A stretch of 64,000 bases of DNA from Sinomonas cellulolyticus (GCF_014656475.1 NZ_BNCM01000012.1:1-64000); one strand, 5' to 3'. Positions 17,275-26,552 are shown, counted from the first letter of the stretch. The notes: generated by a model from the letters alone, not told the origin. Program-made: numbers and translations.

Positions 17275-17851
17275 TCCCACGTCGAGCCCTAATCCCACCT
17301 CGGGCCCTGAGCCCACCTCGGGCCTTGAGCGCCGCGCCGCCGAGGCCCAGTTCGGGGAGCCGCCGCGCGCCGTCGTCCAGCGCGGCCTGTACTACGACGA
17401 GCTCGAGGAGGGCGTGGTCTATGCCGCGAGGCCCGGGCGCACCGTCACCGAGGCGGACAACGTCCTCTTCACGACGCTCACGATGAACACGCAGGCCCTC
17501 CACCTCGATGCGGCCTGGAGCGCGGGCCAGCCCTTCGGGCAGAGGCTCATGAACTCGATGTTCACACTCTCGACCATGGTCGGCCAGTCGGTGGCACAGC
17601 TGACCCAGGGCACGATCGTGGCGCAGCTGGGGCTCACGGACGTCGCGTTCCCGCACCCCCTGTTCCACGGCGATACGCTCTACACCGAGACCACCGTCGT
17701 CGAGAAGCGGCTCTCGGCGTCGCGGCCGGGCCAGGGAATCGTGACGTTCGAGCACACCGGCCGCAATCAGGACGGAACTGTCGTGGCACGGGCGCGGCGC
17801 TCGTGCCTCATGTGGACTGAGGATGCGCACGCCAGTGACCGAGATGACTGA
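17258..17851 (+). CDS. MaoC-like dehydratase, probable methylglutaconyl-CoA hydratase
   Basis: A 197-residue hotdog-fold protein. The core begins near residue 35, with [21 protein letters not shown] replacing the classical GDxNPxH motif. This LTxNTxxLHxD version is typical of the mesaconyl/methylmalyl-CoA and Rv2499c-like branch. In the equivalent M. tuberculosis operon the MaoC protein neighbours CitE (Rv2498c), which acts on leucine- and itaconate-derived hydroxyacyl-CoA. Hydration of 3-methylglutaconyl-CoA is therefore the likely job. The first ~22 residues are a low-complexity tail, with [12 protein letters not shown] and GPEPTS encoded by tandem 18-bp repeats. A later start would give a more usual length. 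Confidence 0.8.
   Translation: MTTSPDPTSSPNPTSGPEPTSGLERRAAEAQFGEPPRAVVQRGLYYDELEEGVVYAARPGRTVTEADNVLFTTLTMNTQALHLDAAWSAGQPFGQRLMNSMFTLSTMVGQSVAQLTQGTIVAQLGLTDVAFPHPLFHGDTLYTETTVVEKRLSASRPGQGIVTFEHTGRNQDGTVVARARRSCLMWTEDAHASDRDD
17266..17330 (+). repeat. 18-bp tandem repeat at the scoB/MaoC junction
   Basis: Units begin at 17266, 17284, 17302 and (partial) 17320. They encode a hexapeptide [SG]P[DNE]PTS three times. The first unit contains the scoB stop codon, so the duplication extended only the downstream protein. Confidence 0.9.
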
Positions 17852-18665
17852 CCCGTTTGCCATGGGTCCGGCCCTGCTCTTCTGCCCGGCCGACCGCCCA
17901 GAGCGCTTCGCCAAGGCGGCCGAGCGTGCCGACGCGGTGATCCTCGACCTCGAGGACGCGGTGGCGCCGGATGCCAAGGCAGACGCGCGGCTCAACCTCG
18001 CGGAGACGCCGCTGGACCCGGAGCGGACGATTGTGCGCGTGAACTCGGCCGACTCGGTGCACTTCGAGGCGGACCTCGAGGCGCTTGAGGCGACGGCCTA
18101 CCGGACCGTGATGCTCGCCAAGGCCGAGTCGGCGAACCAGCTGGCCCTCCTGCGGCCCTACCGGGTCGTCGCGCTGTGCGAGACGGCGGCCGGGGTCCTG
18201 GCCGCTCCGGCGATCGCCGCCCAGCCCAACACCGTGGCCCTCATGTGGGGCGCCGAGGACCTCGTGGCATCCCTCGGCGGGACGTCGAGCCGGAGGCACG
18301 ACGGCGCGTACCGTGCCGTCGCCCTGCATGCCCGGTCCGCCGTGCTCCTCGCGGCCGGCGCCAACGGGAAGGCGGCCGTCGACGCCGTCTACACCGACAT
18401 CCCCGACGTCGACGGCCTCGCCGCCGAGGTCGAGGACGCCGTCGCCTCAGGATTCGCCGCGAAGGCCTGCATCCACCCCCGCCAGGTCGCCGCCGTACGG
18501 GCCGCCTATGCTCCCTCGGACGAGGCGGTCGCCGCCGCCCGAGCGCTCCTCGCCGCTGCCGAGGCCGCAGGGACCGGGGTGTTCCAGTACGAGGGGAAGA
18601 TGGTCGACGGTCCCATCCTGCGGCACGCCCAGACCGTGGTCGGGCGCGCCGGTCAGGGGCGCTGA
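17823..18665 (+). CDS. citE: CitE-like beta-hydroxyacyl-CoA lyase (HMG-CoA lyase type)
   Basis: A protein of up to 280 residues of the HpcH/HpaI-CitE TIM-barrel family. Metal and substrate elements include VILDLEDAVAPDAK near residue 45 and the glutamate of ALCETAAGVLAAP, then LMWGAEDL. The M. tuberculosis homologue Rv2498c, in an operon with the same content, is reported to cleave (R)-HMG-CoA and citramalyl-CoA in leucine and itaconate breakdown. That is the best assignment here, because no classical HMG-CoA lyase is present. Starts at 17823 (ATG), 17835 (GTG) and 17844 (ATG) are all possible, since the gene overlaps the MaoC gene and lacks a clear ribosome binding site. Confidence 0.85.
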   Translation: MRTPVTEMTDPFAMGPALLFCPADRPERFAKAAERADAVILDLEDAVAPDAKADARLNLAETPLDPERTIVRVNSADSVHFEADLEALEATAYRTVMLAKAESANQLALLRPYRVVALCETAAGVLAAPAIAAQPNTVALMWGAEDLVASLGGTSSRRHDGAYRAVALHARSAVLLAAGANGKAAVDAVYTDIPDVDGLAAEVEDAVASGFAAKACIHPRQVAAVRAAYAPSDEAVAAARALLAAAEAAGTGVFQYEGKMVDGPILRHAQTVVGRAGQGR

Positions 18666-18690
18666 ACGCATCCCGATGCGTCGGTCAGCG
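18660..18690. terminator. Compact bidirectional hairpin spanning two stop codons
   Basis: CGCTGA (18660-18665) pairs with TCAGCG (18685-18690), and ACGCAT (18666-18671) with ATGCGT (18676-18681), around CCCG. The stop codons of the convergent citE and GyrI-like genes are inside the outer stem. Confidence 0.6.
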
Positions 18691-19143
18691 TGTCGGACAG
18701 AACACCTGCGTGCGCCAGCTCGCCGGGTCTGACTCCGCCTCGGGGTCGCTGAGGTATACCTCCCACATGCTCTCGCCCGGGGTGAGGCCCTTGCTGCGCA
18801 TCCACTCGGTCATCTCCCGGTAGGTCTCGGAGAGCCCCTCGTACGGGCCGATGTGCATGGCCTGGACCGCGGGGCCGCCGGGGAGCACGCTCGCGGTGAC
18901 GCCGCCGCCGTCGGCGAAAGGTCCCGCCACGGGGAATCCGGCCTCGACGTCGATGGTCTCCGTCGGCATCCCGTGGTACATCGCGAACGGTGGCCCGACC
19001 ACGCGTGCCCCGGCGCTCTGCACGGCCGCGACGACTTTGCCGAAGACGCCGTCGAAGAAGGGCCGGAGCTCGTCGGTGCGGACGGTGGCGCGCACGACGG
19101 CGGTCGGCTGCTCGGTGAGGTCGGTGCTGCTGATCTCAGTCAT
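18685..19143 (-). CDS. GyrI-like / effector-binding domain protein
   Basis: A 152-residue protein that is essentially one AraC-effector-binding (GyrI-like) domain. It has FPVAGPFADGG followed by VLPGGPAVQAMHIGPYEGLSETYREM and a C-terminal WEVYLSDPEAESDP, typical of this small-molecule-binding fold. No DNA-binding domain is attached, so it may bind a hydrophobic ligand or a partner protein. The start at 19143 is chosen as the domain boundary; the same frame continues open for 3 kb antisense to dxr and rip1, which I regard as a composition effect. It stands alone, convergent with citE. Confidence 0.82.
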   Translation of the reverse strand: MTEISSTDLTEQPTAVVRATVRTDELRPFFDGVFGKVVAAVQSAGARVVGPPFAMYHGMPTETIDVEAGFPVAGPFADGGGVTASVLPGGPAVQAMHIGPYEGLSETYREMTEWMRSKGLTPGESMWEVYLSDPEAESDPASWRTQVFCPTR

Positions 19144-19332
19144 GCCTCCATGCTGGCCCAGATGGGCCGCGAGGGCGAGGGCACGATGAGCCCGGCGTGG
19201 CCTTTCGTGCGTGGAACTCCCGCCGCTGGACGGCTTCCGCCGAGGAAGCCCCGAGCGCAGACTGGGCTGTGCCCTCAGTCTCAGAGCTCTCGTCCTGCCC
19301 CGCTCCCTTCGCCCTCGGCGGCGGCCGTGCGG

Positions 19333-19338
19333 GATACT
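19333..19338 (+). promoter_or_regulatory. Candidate -10 box for dxr (leaderless)
   Basis: GATACT ends seven bases before the ATG at 19346, and no Shine-Dalgarno lies between. Its first base deviates from TANNNT. Confidence 0.35.
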
Positions 19339-19345
19339 GGCAGAC

Positions 19346-20584
19346 ATGCAGAAACCCGGCGAGCCCTCCCGCGAGACCCAGCGTTCCGTCGTCATCCTCG
19401 GCTCGACCGGCAGCATCGGCACCCAGGCCCTGGACGTGGTCGACGGCGCCCCGCACCGGTTCCGCGTCACCGCGCTGAGCGCGGGCGGCCACAGCCTCGG
19501 GCTCCTCGCGACCCAGGCCGTCCGCACGCGCGCGGAGGCGATCGGCATCGCCTCGGGCGATGTGGACGAGCTGCGGGCCCTGATCGACGGGGAAGCCGCC
19601 GCCCACCGAGTGACCGGGTACACCCCGGAGCTCTTCGCCGGACCCGATGCCTCCACCCGCATCGCCTCGTTCAGCGGCGAGAGTGGCCCGGCCGACGTCG
19701 TGCTCAACGGCATCACGGGCAGCATCGGCCTGGCTCCGACGCTCGCTGCCCTCGCCTCGGGGGCGTCCCTCGCGCTCGCGAACAAGGAGAGCCTCATCGT
19801 GGGCGGGACGCTCGTGACGGGGGCGGCCGCGCCGGGGCAGATCGTCCCCGTCGACTCGGAGCACTCCGCCATCGCCCAGTGCCTGCGGGCAGGTCGGGCG
19901 GACGAGGTCGCCAAGCTCATCCTCACCGCCTCGGGCGGCCCGTTCCGCGGCCGGACCCGGGCCGAGCTCGCCGATGCCACCCCCGCGCAGGCGCTCAACC
20001 ACCCCACGTGGGACATGGGCAGGGTGGTCACGACGAACTCGGCCACCCTCGTGAACAAGGGCCTCGAGCTCATCGAGGCGCACCTCCTCTTCGGCGTCCC
20101 CCTCGAGGCGATCGACGTCGTCGTGCATCCCCAGTCCGTGGTCCACTCCATGGTGCAGTTCACCGACGGCTCCGTCATCGCCCAGGCGAGCCCGCCGGAC
20201 ATGCGCCTGCCGATCGCCCTCGGGCTCGGCTGGCCCGACCGCGTGCCGGGCGCCGCCGCGCCCTGCGACTGGACACGGTCCACCGCGTGGACGTTCGAGC
20301 CGCTCGACGAGGCCGCCTTCCCGGCCGTGGAGATCGCGCGGGACGCCGCGAAGCGGGGAAGCACCTTCCCCGCCGTGTTCAACGCCGCGAACGAGGAGGC
20401 CGTCGAGGCCTTCCACGAGGGCCGGATCGGGTTCCTCGAGATCGTCGACACCGTGGAGGCCGTGCTGAACGAGCATGGAGGTTCCTCGGAGCTCTCTGTG
20501 GATTCCGTGCTTGCGGCCGAGGAGTGGGCACGCGCGCGGGCCAACGAGCGTTTGGGTACGCAGAAGTCCAAGGAGTCCCTGTGA
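19346..20584 (+). CDS. dxr: 1-deoxy-D-xylulose 5-phosphate reductoisomerase
   Basis: A 412-residue enzyme of the methylerythritol phosphate pathway, converting DXP to MEP with NADPH. The NADPH motif [14 protein letters not shown] is near the N terminus. The catalytic region includes [23 protein letters not shown] and the metal/flexible-loop stretch NHPTWDMGR. The start at 19346 places the Rossmann fold right after a short leader; the frame upstream is open but not family-like. It is coupled by GTGA overlap to the Rip1 protease gene, in the same order as in mycobacteria. Confidence 0.96.
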   Translation: MQKPGEPSRETQRSVVILGSTGSIGTQALDVVDGAPHRFRVTALSAGGHSLGLLATQAVRTRAEAIGIASGDVDELRALIDGEAAAHRVTGYTPELFAGPDASTRIASFSGESGPADVVLNGITGSIGLAPTLAALASGASLALANKESLIVGGTLVTGAAAPGQIVPVDSEHSAIAQCLRAGRADEVAKLILTASGGPFRGRTRAELADATPAQALNHPTWDMGRVVTTNSATLVNKGLELIEAHLLFGVPLEAIDVVVHPQSVVHSMVQFTDGSVIAQASPPDMRLPIALGLGWPDRVPGAAAPCDWTRSTAWTFEPLDEAAFPAVEIARDAAKRGSTFPAVFNAANEEAVEAFHEGRIGFLEIVDTVEAVLNEHGGSSELSVDSVLAAEEWARARANERLGTQKSKESL

Positions 20585-21930
20585 ACCCCACCGTCCTGTT
20601 CATCCTCGGCGTCGTGTTCGTCGCCGTGGGCATCGCCGTGTCCATCGCCCTGCATGAAGTGGGCCACCTCGTGCCCGCCAAGCTGTTCAGAGTCCGCGTC
20701 ACCCGGTACATGATCGGGTTCGGGCCCACCGTCTTCTCCCGTAGGCGCGGAGAGACGGAGTACGGCCTCAAGGCCCTCCCGCTCGGCGGATACGTGGCGA
20801 TGGTGGGGATGTACCCGCCCAACACCGCGGACGGTTCGGTGCGCCAGTCCAGCACGGGAATGTTCCAGAGCCTCGCCGAGGCTGCCCGGGACCAGGCGCA
20901 CGAGGAGGTCCGTCCTGAGGACCACGGCCGGCTGTTCTACCAGCTGCCGGTGTGGAAGAAGATCATCATCATGCTCGGCGGCCCGGCCATGAACATCCTC
21001 CTCGGGGTGCTCTTCACGACCATCCTGCTCATGGGATTCGGCACGCCGCAGCCCACGACGCAGATCGCCACCGTCTCGGCCTGCATGGTCACCCAGACGG
21101 CCAACGGCTCCCAGACCGGCAGCCAGGACACCAACCCCGCGACCTGCACCAAGACCCCGGCCGCGGCGGCCGGCCTGCAGCCGGGGGACACCGTGGTCGC
21201 CTTCAACGGCCAGAGGGTCACGGACTGGGACCAGCTGACCACCTGGATCCGGGACTCCGCGGGCCGCGAGGTCACCGTCACGCTCAAGCGCGGCGGCTCC
21301 GAGATCCAGACGACGGTCACGCCCGTGCTCAGCGAACGCCCCGTGATCGGCGCCAACGGGCAGGCCGTGAAGAACGCTGACGGCTCGTACCAGACCGTCC
21401 AGGCCGGCTTCCTCGGCATCGGTTCCCAGCAGGCCCTCGTGCCCCAGCCCGCCACGAGCGTCCTCCCCGCCGTCGGCGACAGCATCGCCCAGGTGGCCGG
21501 CGTCGTCGTGAATCTCCCGGCACGCGTCATCGCGGTGGGGCAGGCTGCGTTCAGCAGCGCGCCGCGCGACCCGAACGGCCCGATCAGCGTGGTCGGCGTG
21601 GGCCGGGTGGCCGGCGAGGTCGCCGCCATGGAGGACGTCCCGCTCAACGCCCGCATCGCGACGCTCGTGGGCATCCTCGCCGGAGTGAACCTCGCCCTGG
21701 CCGTGTTCAACCTCATCCCGCTCCTGCCGCTCGACGGCGGCCACGTCGCGGGCGCGCTCTACGAGGGCGCACGACGGCGCGTCGCCGCCTGGCGCAAACG
21801 GCCTGACCCCGGGCCGTTCGACATCGCCAAGCTCCTGCCGCTGACCTACGTCGTGGCGAGCGTGCTGATCGCGATGAGCGTCCTGCTCATCTACGCGGAC
21901 ATCGTGAAACCCGTGAAGCTCTTCGGCTGA
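20581..21930 (+). CDS. rip1: Site-2 intramembrane metalloprotease (RseP/Rip1 family)
   Basis: A 449-residue M50 protease. The zinc motif HEVGH (residues 25-29) lies in the first membrane helix. A PDZ domain follows after the second helix (about 170-270, [20 protein letters not shown]). The third zinc ligand is in [14 protein letters not shown] of the C-terminal helix pair. Such proteases cleave anti-sigma factors and other membrane proteins; Rip1 does this in M. tuberculosis. The start is GTG at 20581, overlapping the dxr stop. The dxr-rip1-ispG order supports the assignment. Confidence 0.94.
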   Translation: MNPTVLFILGVVFVAVGIAVSIALHEVGHLVPAKLFRVRVTRYMIGFGPTVFSRRRGETEYGLKALPLGGYVAMVGMYPPNTADGSVRQSSTGMFQSLAEAARDQAHEEVRPEDHGRLFYQLPVWKKIIIMLGGPAMNILLGVLFTTILLMGFGTPQPTTQIATVSACMVTQTANGSQTGSQDTNPATCTKTPAAAAGLQPGDTVVAFNGQRVTDWDQLTTWIRDSAGREVTVTLKRGGSEIQTTVTPVLSERPVIGANGQAVKNADGSYQTVQAGFLGIGSQQALVPQPATSVLPAVGDSIAQVAGVVVNLPARVIAVGQAAFSSAPRDPNGPISVVGVGRVAGEVAAMEDVPLNARIATLVGILAGVNLALAVFNLIPLLPLDGGHVAGALYEGARRRVAAWRKRPDPGPFDIAKLLPLTYVVASVLIAMSVLLIYADIVKPVKLFG

Positions 21931-21956
21931 CGGCGTCGGCGCGGCGCCGCGGGAGA

Positions 21957-21962
21957 TAGTCT
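21957..21962 (+). promoter_or_regulatory. Candidate -10 box for the YciI-like gene (leaderless)
   Basis: TAGTCT ends six bases before the ATG at 21969, and no ribosome binding site is present. Confidence 0.45.
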
Positions 21963-21968
21963 GGACCC

Positions 21969-22274
21969 ATGACTGTCTTCGCCGTCGAGTACCGGTACGT
22001 CTCCGCTCCGGAGGAGGCGGTCCGCCGCCTCGACGAGGTGCGTCCCGCCCATCGCGCGTGGCTCCGTGAACGCGCAGAGTCCGGCGAGCTCCTCGCGAGC
22101 GGTCCCATCGACGACGGATCGAAGGCCCTGCTCGTCTTCCAGGTGTCGGATCGTACCGCCCTCGACGCACTCCTGGCCCAGGACCCGTTCCAGAAGGCGT
22201 CCCTCGTTGCCGAGACGCAGGCCCCGGAGTGGAACCCCATCATCGGCCGCCTCGCCGACGCCGCGACCGTCTGA
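21969..22274 (+). CDS. YciI family protein
   Basis: A 101-residue YCII-related protein (ferredoxin-like dimeric fold) with [25 protein letters not shown], including the family's conserved His and the GELLxxGP segment. Its function is unknown in general; some members are small dehalogenase-like or muconolactone-type enzymes. It is inserted between rip1 and ispG, which are adjacent in mycobacteria, and seems to have its own leaderless promoter. That suggests it is a lineage-specific passenger in the cluster. Confidence 0.88.
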   Translation: MTVFAVEYRYVSAPEEAVRRLDEVRPAHRAWLRERAESGELLASGPIDDGSKALLVFQVSDRTALDALLAQDPFQKASLVAETQAPEWNPIIGRLADAATV

Positions 22275-22324
22275 CGCAGCCACCACGTAGCACCCCTCCC
22301 AGCAGTACCCGTAAGGAGCCATCA

Positions 22325-23491
22325 GTGACCTCGGTCAGCCTCGGAATGCCAGACGCCCCGCCGCCCGTCCTCGCGCCCCGGCGCAGGACGCGGCAGATCA
22401 AGGTGGGGTCGGTCGGCGTCGGCTCCGACTCGCCGATCAGTGTCCAGTCGATGACCACGACGCCCACCACGGACATCAACGCCACGCTCCAGCAGATCGC
22501 CGAGCTCACGGCCGCCGGCTGCGACATCGTCCGCGTAGCCTGCCCCTCCGCGGATGACGCCGAGGCATTGCCGATCATCGCCAAGAAGTCGCAGATTCCC
22601 GTCATCGCGGACATCCACTTCCAGCCGAAGTACGTCTTCGCCGCGATCGAGGCCGGCTGCGCGGGCGTGCGCGTCAACCCCGGCAACATCCGGAAGTTCG
22701 ACGACCAGGTCAAGGAGATCGCCCAGGCGGCGAAGGACCACGGCACCTCGCTCAGGATCGGGGTCAATGCCGGCTCCCTCGATGCGCGCCTGCTGAAGAA
22801 GTACGGCAAGGCCACTCCGGAGGCGCTCGTGGAGAGCGCCGTGTGGGAGGCGAGCCTCTTCGAGGAGCACGACTTCCACGACTTCAAGATCTCGGTCAAG
22901 CACAACGACCCCGTGGTGATGGTGCGCGCCTACGAGATGCTCGCTGAGCGCGGCGACTGGCCCCTGCACCTCGGTGTGACCGAGGCGGGCCCGGCATTCC
23001 AGGGCACCATCAAGTCGGCCACGGCCTTCGGCGCCCTCCTGTCCCAGGGCATTGGCGACACGATCCGCGTCTCGCTCTCCGCCCCGCCCGTGGAGGAGGT
23101 CAAGGTCGGCATCCAGATCCTCCAGTCGCTCAACCTGCGCCCGCGCAAGCTCGAGATCGTCTCCTGCCCCTCCTGCGGCCGCGCGCAGGTGGACGTGTAC
23201 ACGCTCGCCGAGCAGGTCACCGCGGGGCTGGAGGGCATGGAGGTTCCTTTGCGCGTGGCGGTGATGGGCTGCGTGGTGAACGGCCCGGGAGAGGCGCGCG
23301 AGGCCGATCTGGGCGTCGCCTCCGGCAACGGCAAGGGTCAGATCTTCGTCAAGGGAGAGGTCATCAAGACGGTGCCCGAGAGCGAGATCGTGGAGACGCT
23401 GATCGAAGAGGCGATGAAGATCGCCGAGGGGATGGGGGAAGCCGGTGGCGAAGATCCTGTCCAGGGCGGCCCCGTGGTCACCGTCTCGTAG
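22325..23491 (+). CDS. ispG: 4-hydroxy-3-methylbut-2-en-1-yl diphosphate synthase
   Basis: A 388-residue iron-sulfur enzyme of the MEP pathway (GcpE). The TIM-barrel part includes [15 protein letters not shown] and [11 protein letters not shown]. The C-terminal [4Fe-4S] part has [11 protein letters not shown] and [11 protein letters not shown], giving the three cysteine ligands. The GTG at 22325 is chosen for its upstream AAGGAG (about 22312-22317). The upstream extension to 22229 would run through the end of the YciI gene. The C terminus extends past the usual end and overlaps the GNAT gene by 47 bp. Confidence 0.96.
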   Translation: MTSVSLGMPDAPPPVLAPRRRTRQIKVGSVGVGSDSPISVQSMTTTPTTDINATLQQIAELTAAGCDIVRVACPSADDAEALPIIAKKSQIPVIADIHFQPKYVFAAIEAGCAGVRVNPGNIRKFDDQVKEIAQAAKDHGTSLRIGVNAGSLDARLLKKYGKATPEALVESAVWEASLFEEHDFHDFKISVKHNDPVVMVRAYEMLAERGDWPLHLGVTEAGPAFQGTIKSATAFGALLSQGIGDTIRVSLSAPPVEEVKVGIQILQSLNLRPRKLEIVSCPSCGRAQVDVYTLAEQVTAGLEGMEVPLRVAVMGCVVNGPGEAREADLGVASGNGKGQIFVKGEVIKTVPESEIVETLIEEAMKIAEGMGEAGGEDPVQGGPVVTVS

Positions 23492-24332
23492 CCGCCCGCC
23501 CGGGCGTGCGGTCCGCCGGCTCAGCGACGGGGACACCGCCGCCCTTGCCGAGCTCGTGGGTGCCGACCCCGTCGCGAACGTCTTCGTCGCCGCGCACCTC
23601 GCGGCGCACGGCACGGCCGCCGGCGCCTCCTCCGGCGCCGAGATCGTGGGGATGTTCGACGGCGACGGGCGGCTGATGAGCGCGTGCTGGCTCGGAGCGA
23701 ACGTGGTCCCCGTCGAGGTGCCGGCGGACCACGCCCAGGCCTACGCCGACGTCATCCGCCACTCCCGCCGCCGGTTCGCCTCGATCTTCGGACCCGCCGA
23801 GGCGACGCTGGCGATCTTCGCCGAACTCTCCGGGCCGGCGGCACGGGATGTCCGCCGGGCCCAGCCCCTGCTGGCCATGGAGGGCAGCCCGGCCGTGGCC
23901 CCGGACCCCCTCGTGCGGGTCACGACCGCCGACGACTTCGACACGCTCGCCCCCGCCTGCGTGTCGATGTTCGAGGAAGAGGTGGGCTACTCGCCGGTGG
24001 CCGGCGGCAGCGAGAACTACTACCGCCGGGTGCGCCAGCTCATCGACCTCGGCCACTCGTTCGCGAGGTTCGGCGAGGACGGCGAGGTGGTCTTCAAGGC
24101 CGAGCTCGGCTCGGTCTCCCCGGCCGCATCGCAGGTCCAGGGCGTGTGGGTCGAGCCGTCCCACCGCGGCGAGGGGCTCAGCCACGGCGGAATGGCGGCC
24201 GTCGTCGAGCATGCCCGGCGCCTGGCGCCGGTCGTGAGCCTCTACGTCAACGACTACAACTACAAGGCCCGGGCGAGCTACCGCCGGGTCGGATTCGAGC
24301 AGGTCGGCACGTTCGCCACGGTCCTGTTCTGA
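23445..24332 (+). CDS. GNAT family N-acetyltransferase with DUF4081-like N-terminal domain
   Basis: A 295-residue protein with an N-terminal acyltransferase-like region (about 20-140) and a C-terminal GNAT domain (about 150-295). The CoA-binding segment is [23 protein letters not shown], followed by [20 protein letters not shown]. In mycobacteria a comparable GNAT gene (Rv2867c) follows gcpE, so the linkage is ancient though the substrate is unknown. The GTG at 23445 gives a 47-bp overlap with ispG; later in-frame starts are possible. Confidence 0.85.
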   Translation: MAKILSRAAPWSPSRSRPPGRAVRRLSDGDTAALAELVGADPVANVFVAAHLAAHGTAAGASSGAEIVGMFDGDGRLMSACWLGANVVPVEVPADHAQAYADVIRHSRRRFASIFGPAEATLAIFAELSGPAARDVRRAQPLLAMEGSPAVAPDPLVRVTTADDFDTLAPACVSMFEEEVGYSPVAGGSENYYRRVRQLIDLGHSFARFGEDGEVVFKAELGSVSPAASQVQGVWVEPSHRGEGLSHGGMAAVVEHARRLAPVVSLYVNDYNYKARASYRRVGFEQVGTFATVLF

Positions 24333-24333
24333 G

Positions 24334-24347
24334 GCCCAAGGCTGGGC
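24334..24347. terminator. Small hairpin between convergent genes
   Basis: GCCCA and TGGGC (24334-24338 and 24343-24347) form a short stem around AGGC in the 15-bp gap. It is weak, and termination here is uncertain. Confidence 0.3.
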
Positions 24348-24983
24348 TCACGGCGCCCCGGCCAGCCCTCGAACCGGCGGCAGGGTCCCGGTGAGATGCC
24401 GCTCGAGGGCCGGGGCGAGGTACGCCTCCGCCTCGCGGACGGTCAGCGAGGCGATCGGCTCGAGCCGGACCACATACCTCACGAGCACGAAGCCCACCAC
24501 CTGTGTCGCGGCGAGGCCGGCGCGCAGCTCCCGCTCCGCGGCGTCGCACGGGAGCCCCTCGGCGATCCGGGCGAGGATGCGCCGGCGCACGACGTCGCGC
24601 AGCAGCCTCGTGCGGGAGGCCGAGCCGATCGTGGCTCGCGCGAAGGCGGCGAGGACGTGCTGTTGAGGGCCCTCCCAGAGCGCGAGCACGGCGTGGGCCA
24701 CGAGCTCGCCGCGGCCCTCTGGCACGGCCGGGTCGAGCCCGGCGAGAAGATCGCCGGGGTCAGCAGGGAGGGAGACCGCGGCCCCGAAGAGCTCGTCCTT
24801 GCCCCCGAAGTAGTGGTGCACGAGCGCCGGATCCACCTTCGCCTCCCGGGCGACGCGGCGGAGGCTCACGGCGTCGTACCCGTGGTCTGCGAAGAGGCGC
24901 CCCGCGACGGCAACGATCCGCGCGCGCCGGTCGCCGCCGTCGCCGGGACGTCCGCGGCTCGCCTCCCGGCCCGCTGGGCTCAC
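24348..24983 (-). CDS. TetR family regulator of the ABC exporter
   Basis: A 211-residue repressor with the helix-turn-helix RRARIVAVAGRLFADHGYDAVSLRRVA, then VDPALVHHYFGGKDELFGAA (about 22-67), and a C-terminal TetR ligand domain containing VGFVLVRYVVRLEPIASL. The GTG at 24983 overlaps the permease stop (GTGA) and is preferred over an ATG at 25064 that would lie inside the permease gene. Being the last gene of the operon ATPase-permease-repressor, it very likely autoregulates through the perfect palindrome at 26553-26572. Confidence 0.9.
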   Translation of the reverse strand: MSPAGREASRGRPGDGGDRRARIVAVAGRLFADHGYDAVSLRRVAREAKVDPALVHHYFGGKDELFGAAVSLPADPGDLLAGLDPAVPEGRGELVAHAVLALWEGPQQHVLAAFARATIGSASRTRLLRDVVRRRILARIAEGLPCDAAERELRAGLAATQVVGFVLVRYVVRLEPIASLTVREAEAYLAPALERHLTGTLPPVRGLAGAP

Positions 24984-25735
24984 GAGCTCTTCCGCGGCAG
25001 CGTGAACGAGGCGAGCACGAGAAGCCCCAGGACGATGGCCGCCATGATGCCGAAGTCGCGCCACATCGTCGCGGTCGGATCGGCGTTCTTGGCGATCTCC
25101 TGCAGCGCGTTGACGGAGTAGGTGAGGGGCATCCAGTCCGAGACGGTCTGGAACACGTCGTTCATCCTGTCACGCGCCACGAACAGGCCGCAGAGCAGGA
25201 TCTGCGGGATCACGACGACGGGCATGAACTGCACGGCCTGGAACTCGGTGCGCGCGAACGCGCTGCAGAACAGGCCCAGCGCCACCCCGAGCACGGCGTT
25301 CACGACAGCGACGAGGACCACGTAGCCGCCGTTGCCCTTGATGTCGAGGTTGAACACCCAGTACGCGACGGCAGTGGCGATCGCGGACTGGAGCGCGGCC
25401 ATGAGCGAGAACGCGATGCCGTACCCGAAGAGCAGGTCCGCGGTGTGGATCGGTGTGGTCATGAGCCGCTCGAGGGTCCCGGTGGTGCGTTCGCGCAGCA
25501 TCGTGATCGAGGTGATGAGGAACATGACGATGAACGGGAAGATTGCCAGCATGATCAGGCCCACGCGGTCGAACGTGCGCGGCGCGCCCGGGGGGAGGGT
25601 CTCGTTCTCGTAGAGCCAGTACACCACCGCGAGCAGCGCGGAGGGTACGACGACGATGAGCGCGAGGCTGCGGTGGTCGTGCCGCAGCTGGGTCAGGACG
25701 CGCACTGCGGTGGCCCACAGCATCCGGGGGTTCAT
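24980..25735 (-). CDS. ABC-2 type transporter permease
   Basis: A 251-residue ABC2 membrane protein with six predicted helices. The segment SITMLRERTTGTLERLMTTPIHTADLLFGYG is the hallmark of this family's first cytoplasmic loop. It pairs with the ATPase gene, whose stop overlaps the ATG at 25735 by 4 bp. The family exports drugs, lipids or polysaccharides; TetR control in the same operon suggests efflux of a toxic small molecule. The substrate is unknown. Confidence 0.92.
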   Translation of the reverse strand: MNPRMLWATAVRVLTQLRHDHRSLALIVVVPSALLAVVYWLYENETLPPGAPRTFDRVGLIMLAIFPFIVMFLITSITMLRERTTGTLERLMTTPIHTADLLFGYGIAFSLMAALQSAIATAVAYWVFNLDIKGNGGYVVLVAVVNAVLGVALGLFCSAFARTEFQAVQFMPVVVIPQILLCGLFVARDRMNDVFQTVSDWMPLTYSVNALQEIAKNADPTATMWRDFGIMAAIVLGLLVLASFTLPRKSS

Positions 25736-26523
25736 GCGGCATGCTCTTTCGCGGGGACGGGCAGGCCGGCCGCCTGCCGGTCGAGGTCGGCCCGGATGAT
25801 GCCGAGGAAGGCCTGCTCGAGGTCGTGGCTCCCGCCCCGCTCGCGCAGGTGGTCCGGGGTGAGCTGTCCGAGGAGGCGGCCCTCCCGCAGGAGCAGGAGG
25901 GTGTCGCAGCGGCTCGCCTCCTCCATCACGTGGCTCGAGATGAGCAGCGTGCACCCGGAGTCCGCGAGGGCCCGGAAGCGCTCCCAGAGGTCCACGCGGA
26001 GCACCGGGTCCAGGCCCACGGTCGGCTCGTCGAGGACGAGCAGCACGGGATCCCCCACGAGCGCGCACGCGAGGGAGACACGGCTGAACTGGCCTCCCGA
26101 GAGGTCGGAGGCCTTGCGCTTGGCGAGGTCGGCGAGTCCGACTGCCTCGACGGCTCCACGGGCGTCCGCAGCGGACTTGCCATGGAGGGCGCCGAAGTAC
26201 CGGACGTTGTCCAGGACGCTGAGGTCCCGGTAGATGCTGGCCTCCTGGGTCATGTAGCCGAGGGAACGGCGCAGGGACGCGGACCCGGCGGGCCTCCCGA
26301 GGACGGTGAGGGTGCCCCCACCCAGCCGCTGGACGCCCACGATGGAGCGCATGAGCGTGCTCTTGCCGCTGCCGGAGGGCCCGAGGAGCCCGGTGACCCG
26401 GCCCGCGGGGACCGTGAAGTCGAGCTCATGGAGGATGGGGGTCCGGCGGATGCGCACGGAGAGGCGGTCCGCCTCGATCGCCGGCGGGGTGGAAGCGGCA
26501 TGCGCTCCCGTGGTGTGTTCCAT
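25732..26523 (-). CDS. ABC transporter ATP-binding protein
   Basis: A 263-residue ATPase with Walker A GPSGSGKST, Q loop near YMTQEASIYRD, signature LSGGQFSR, Walker B LLVLDEPTVGLD and switch His in ISSHVMEEA. It energises the ABC-2 permease encoded next. The start at 26523 (MEHTTGAH) is chosen because GGGAGCG is well spaced upstream. Earlier in-frame starts at 26559-26562 would fall inside the operator palindrome. Confidence 0.92.
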   Translation of the reverse strand: MEHTTGAHAASTPPAIEADRLSVRIRRTPILHELDFTVPAGRVTGLLGPSGSGKSTLMRSIVGVQRLGGGTLTVLGRPAGSASLRRSLGYMTQEASIYRDLSVLDNVRYFGALHGKSAADARGAVEAVGLADLAKRKASDLSGGQFSRVSLACALVGDPVLLVLDEPTVGLDPVLRVDLWERFRALADSGCTLLISSHVMEEASRCDTLLLLREGRLLGQLTPDHLRERGGSHDLEQAFLGIIRADLDRQAAGLPVPAKEHAA

Positions 26524-26552
26524 GGCTCGCTCCCGGGCTGTGGGCCAGTGAG

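Noticed and set aside
18685..22170. A 1161-codon open frame on the minus strand across dxr and rip1
   Set aside because: Only its last ~150 codons look like a protein (the GyrI-like gene). The rest lies opposite two well-supported genes, has Arg/Gly/Asp/His-rich composition, and is explained by strong GC3 bias that removes stop codons from the complementary frame.
24348..25064. Longer TetR gene starting at 25064
   Set aside because: The extension lies inside the ABC permease gene; the GTG at 24983 overlaps its stop in the normal GTGA fashion.
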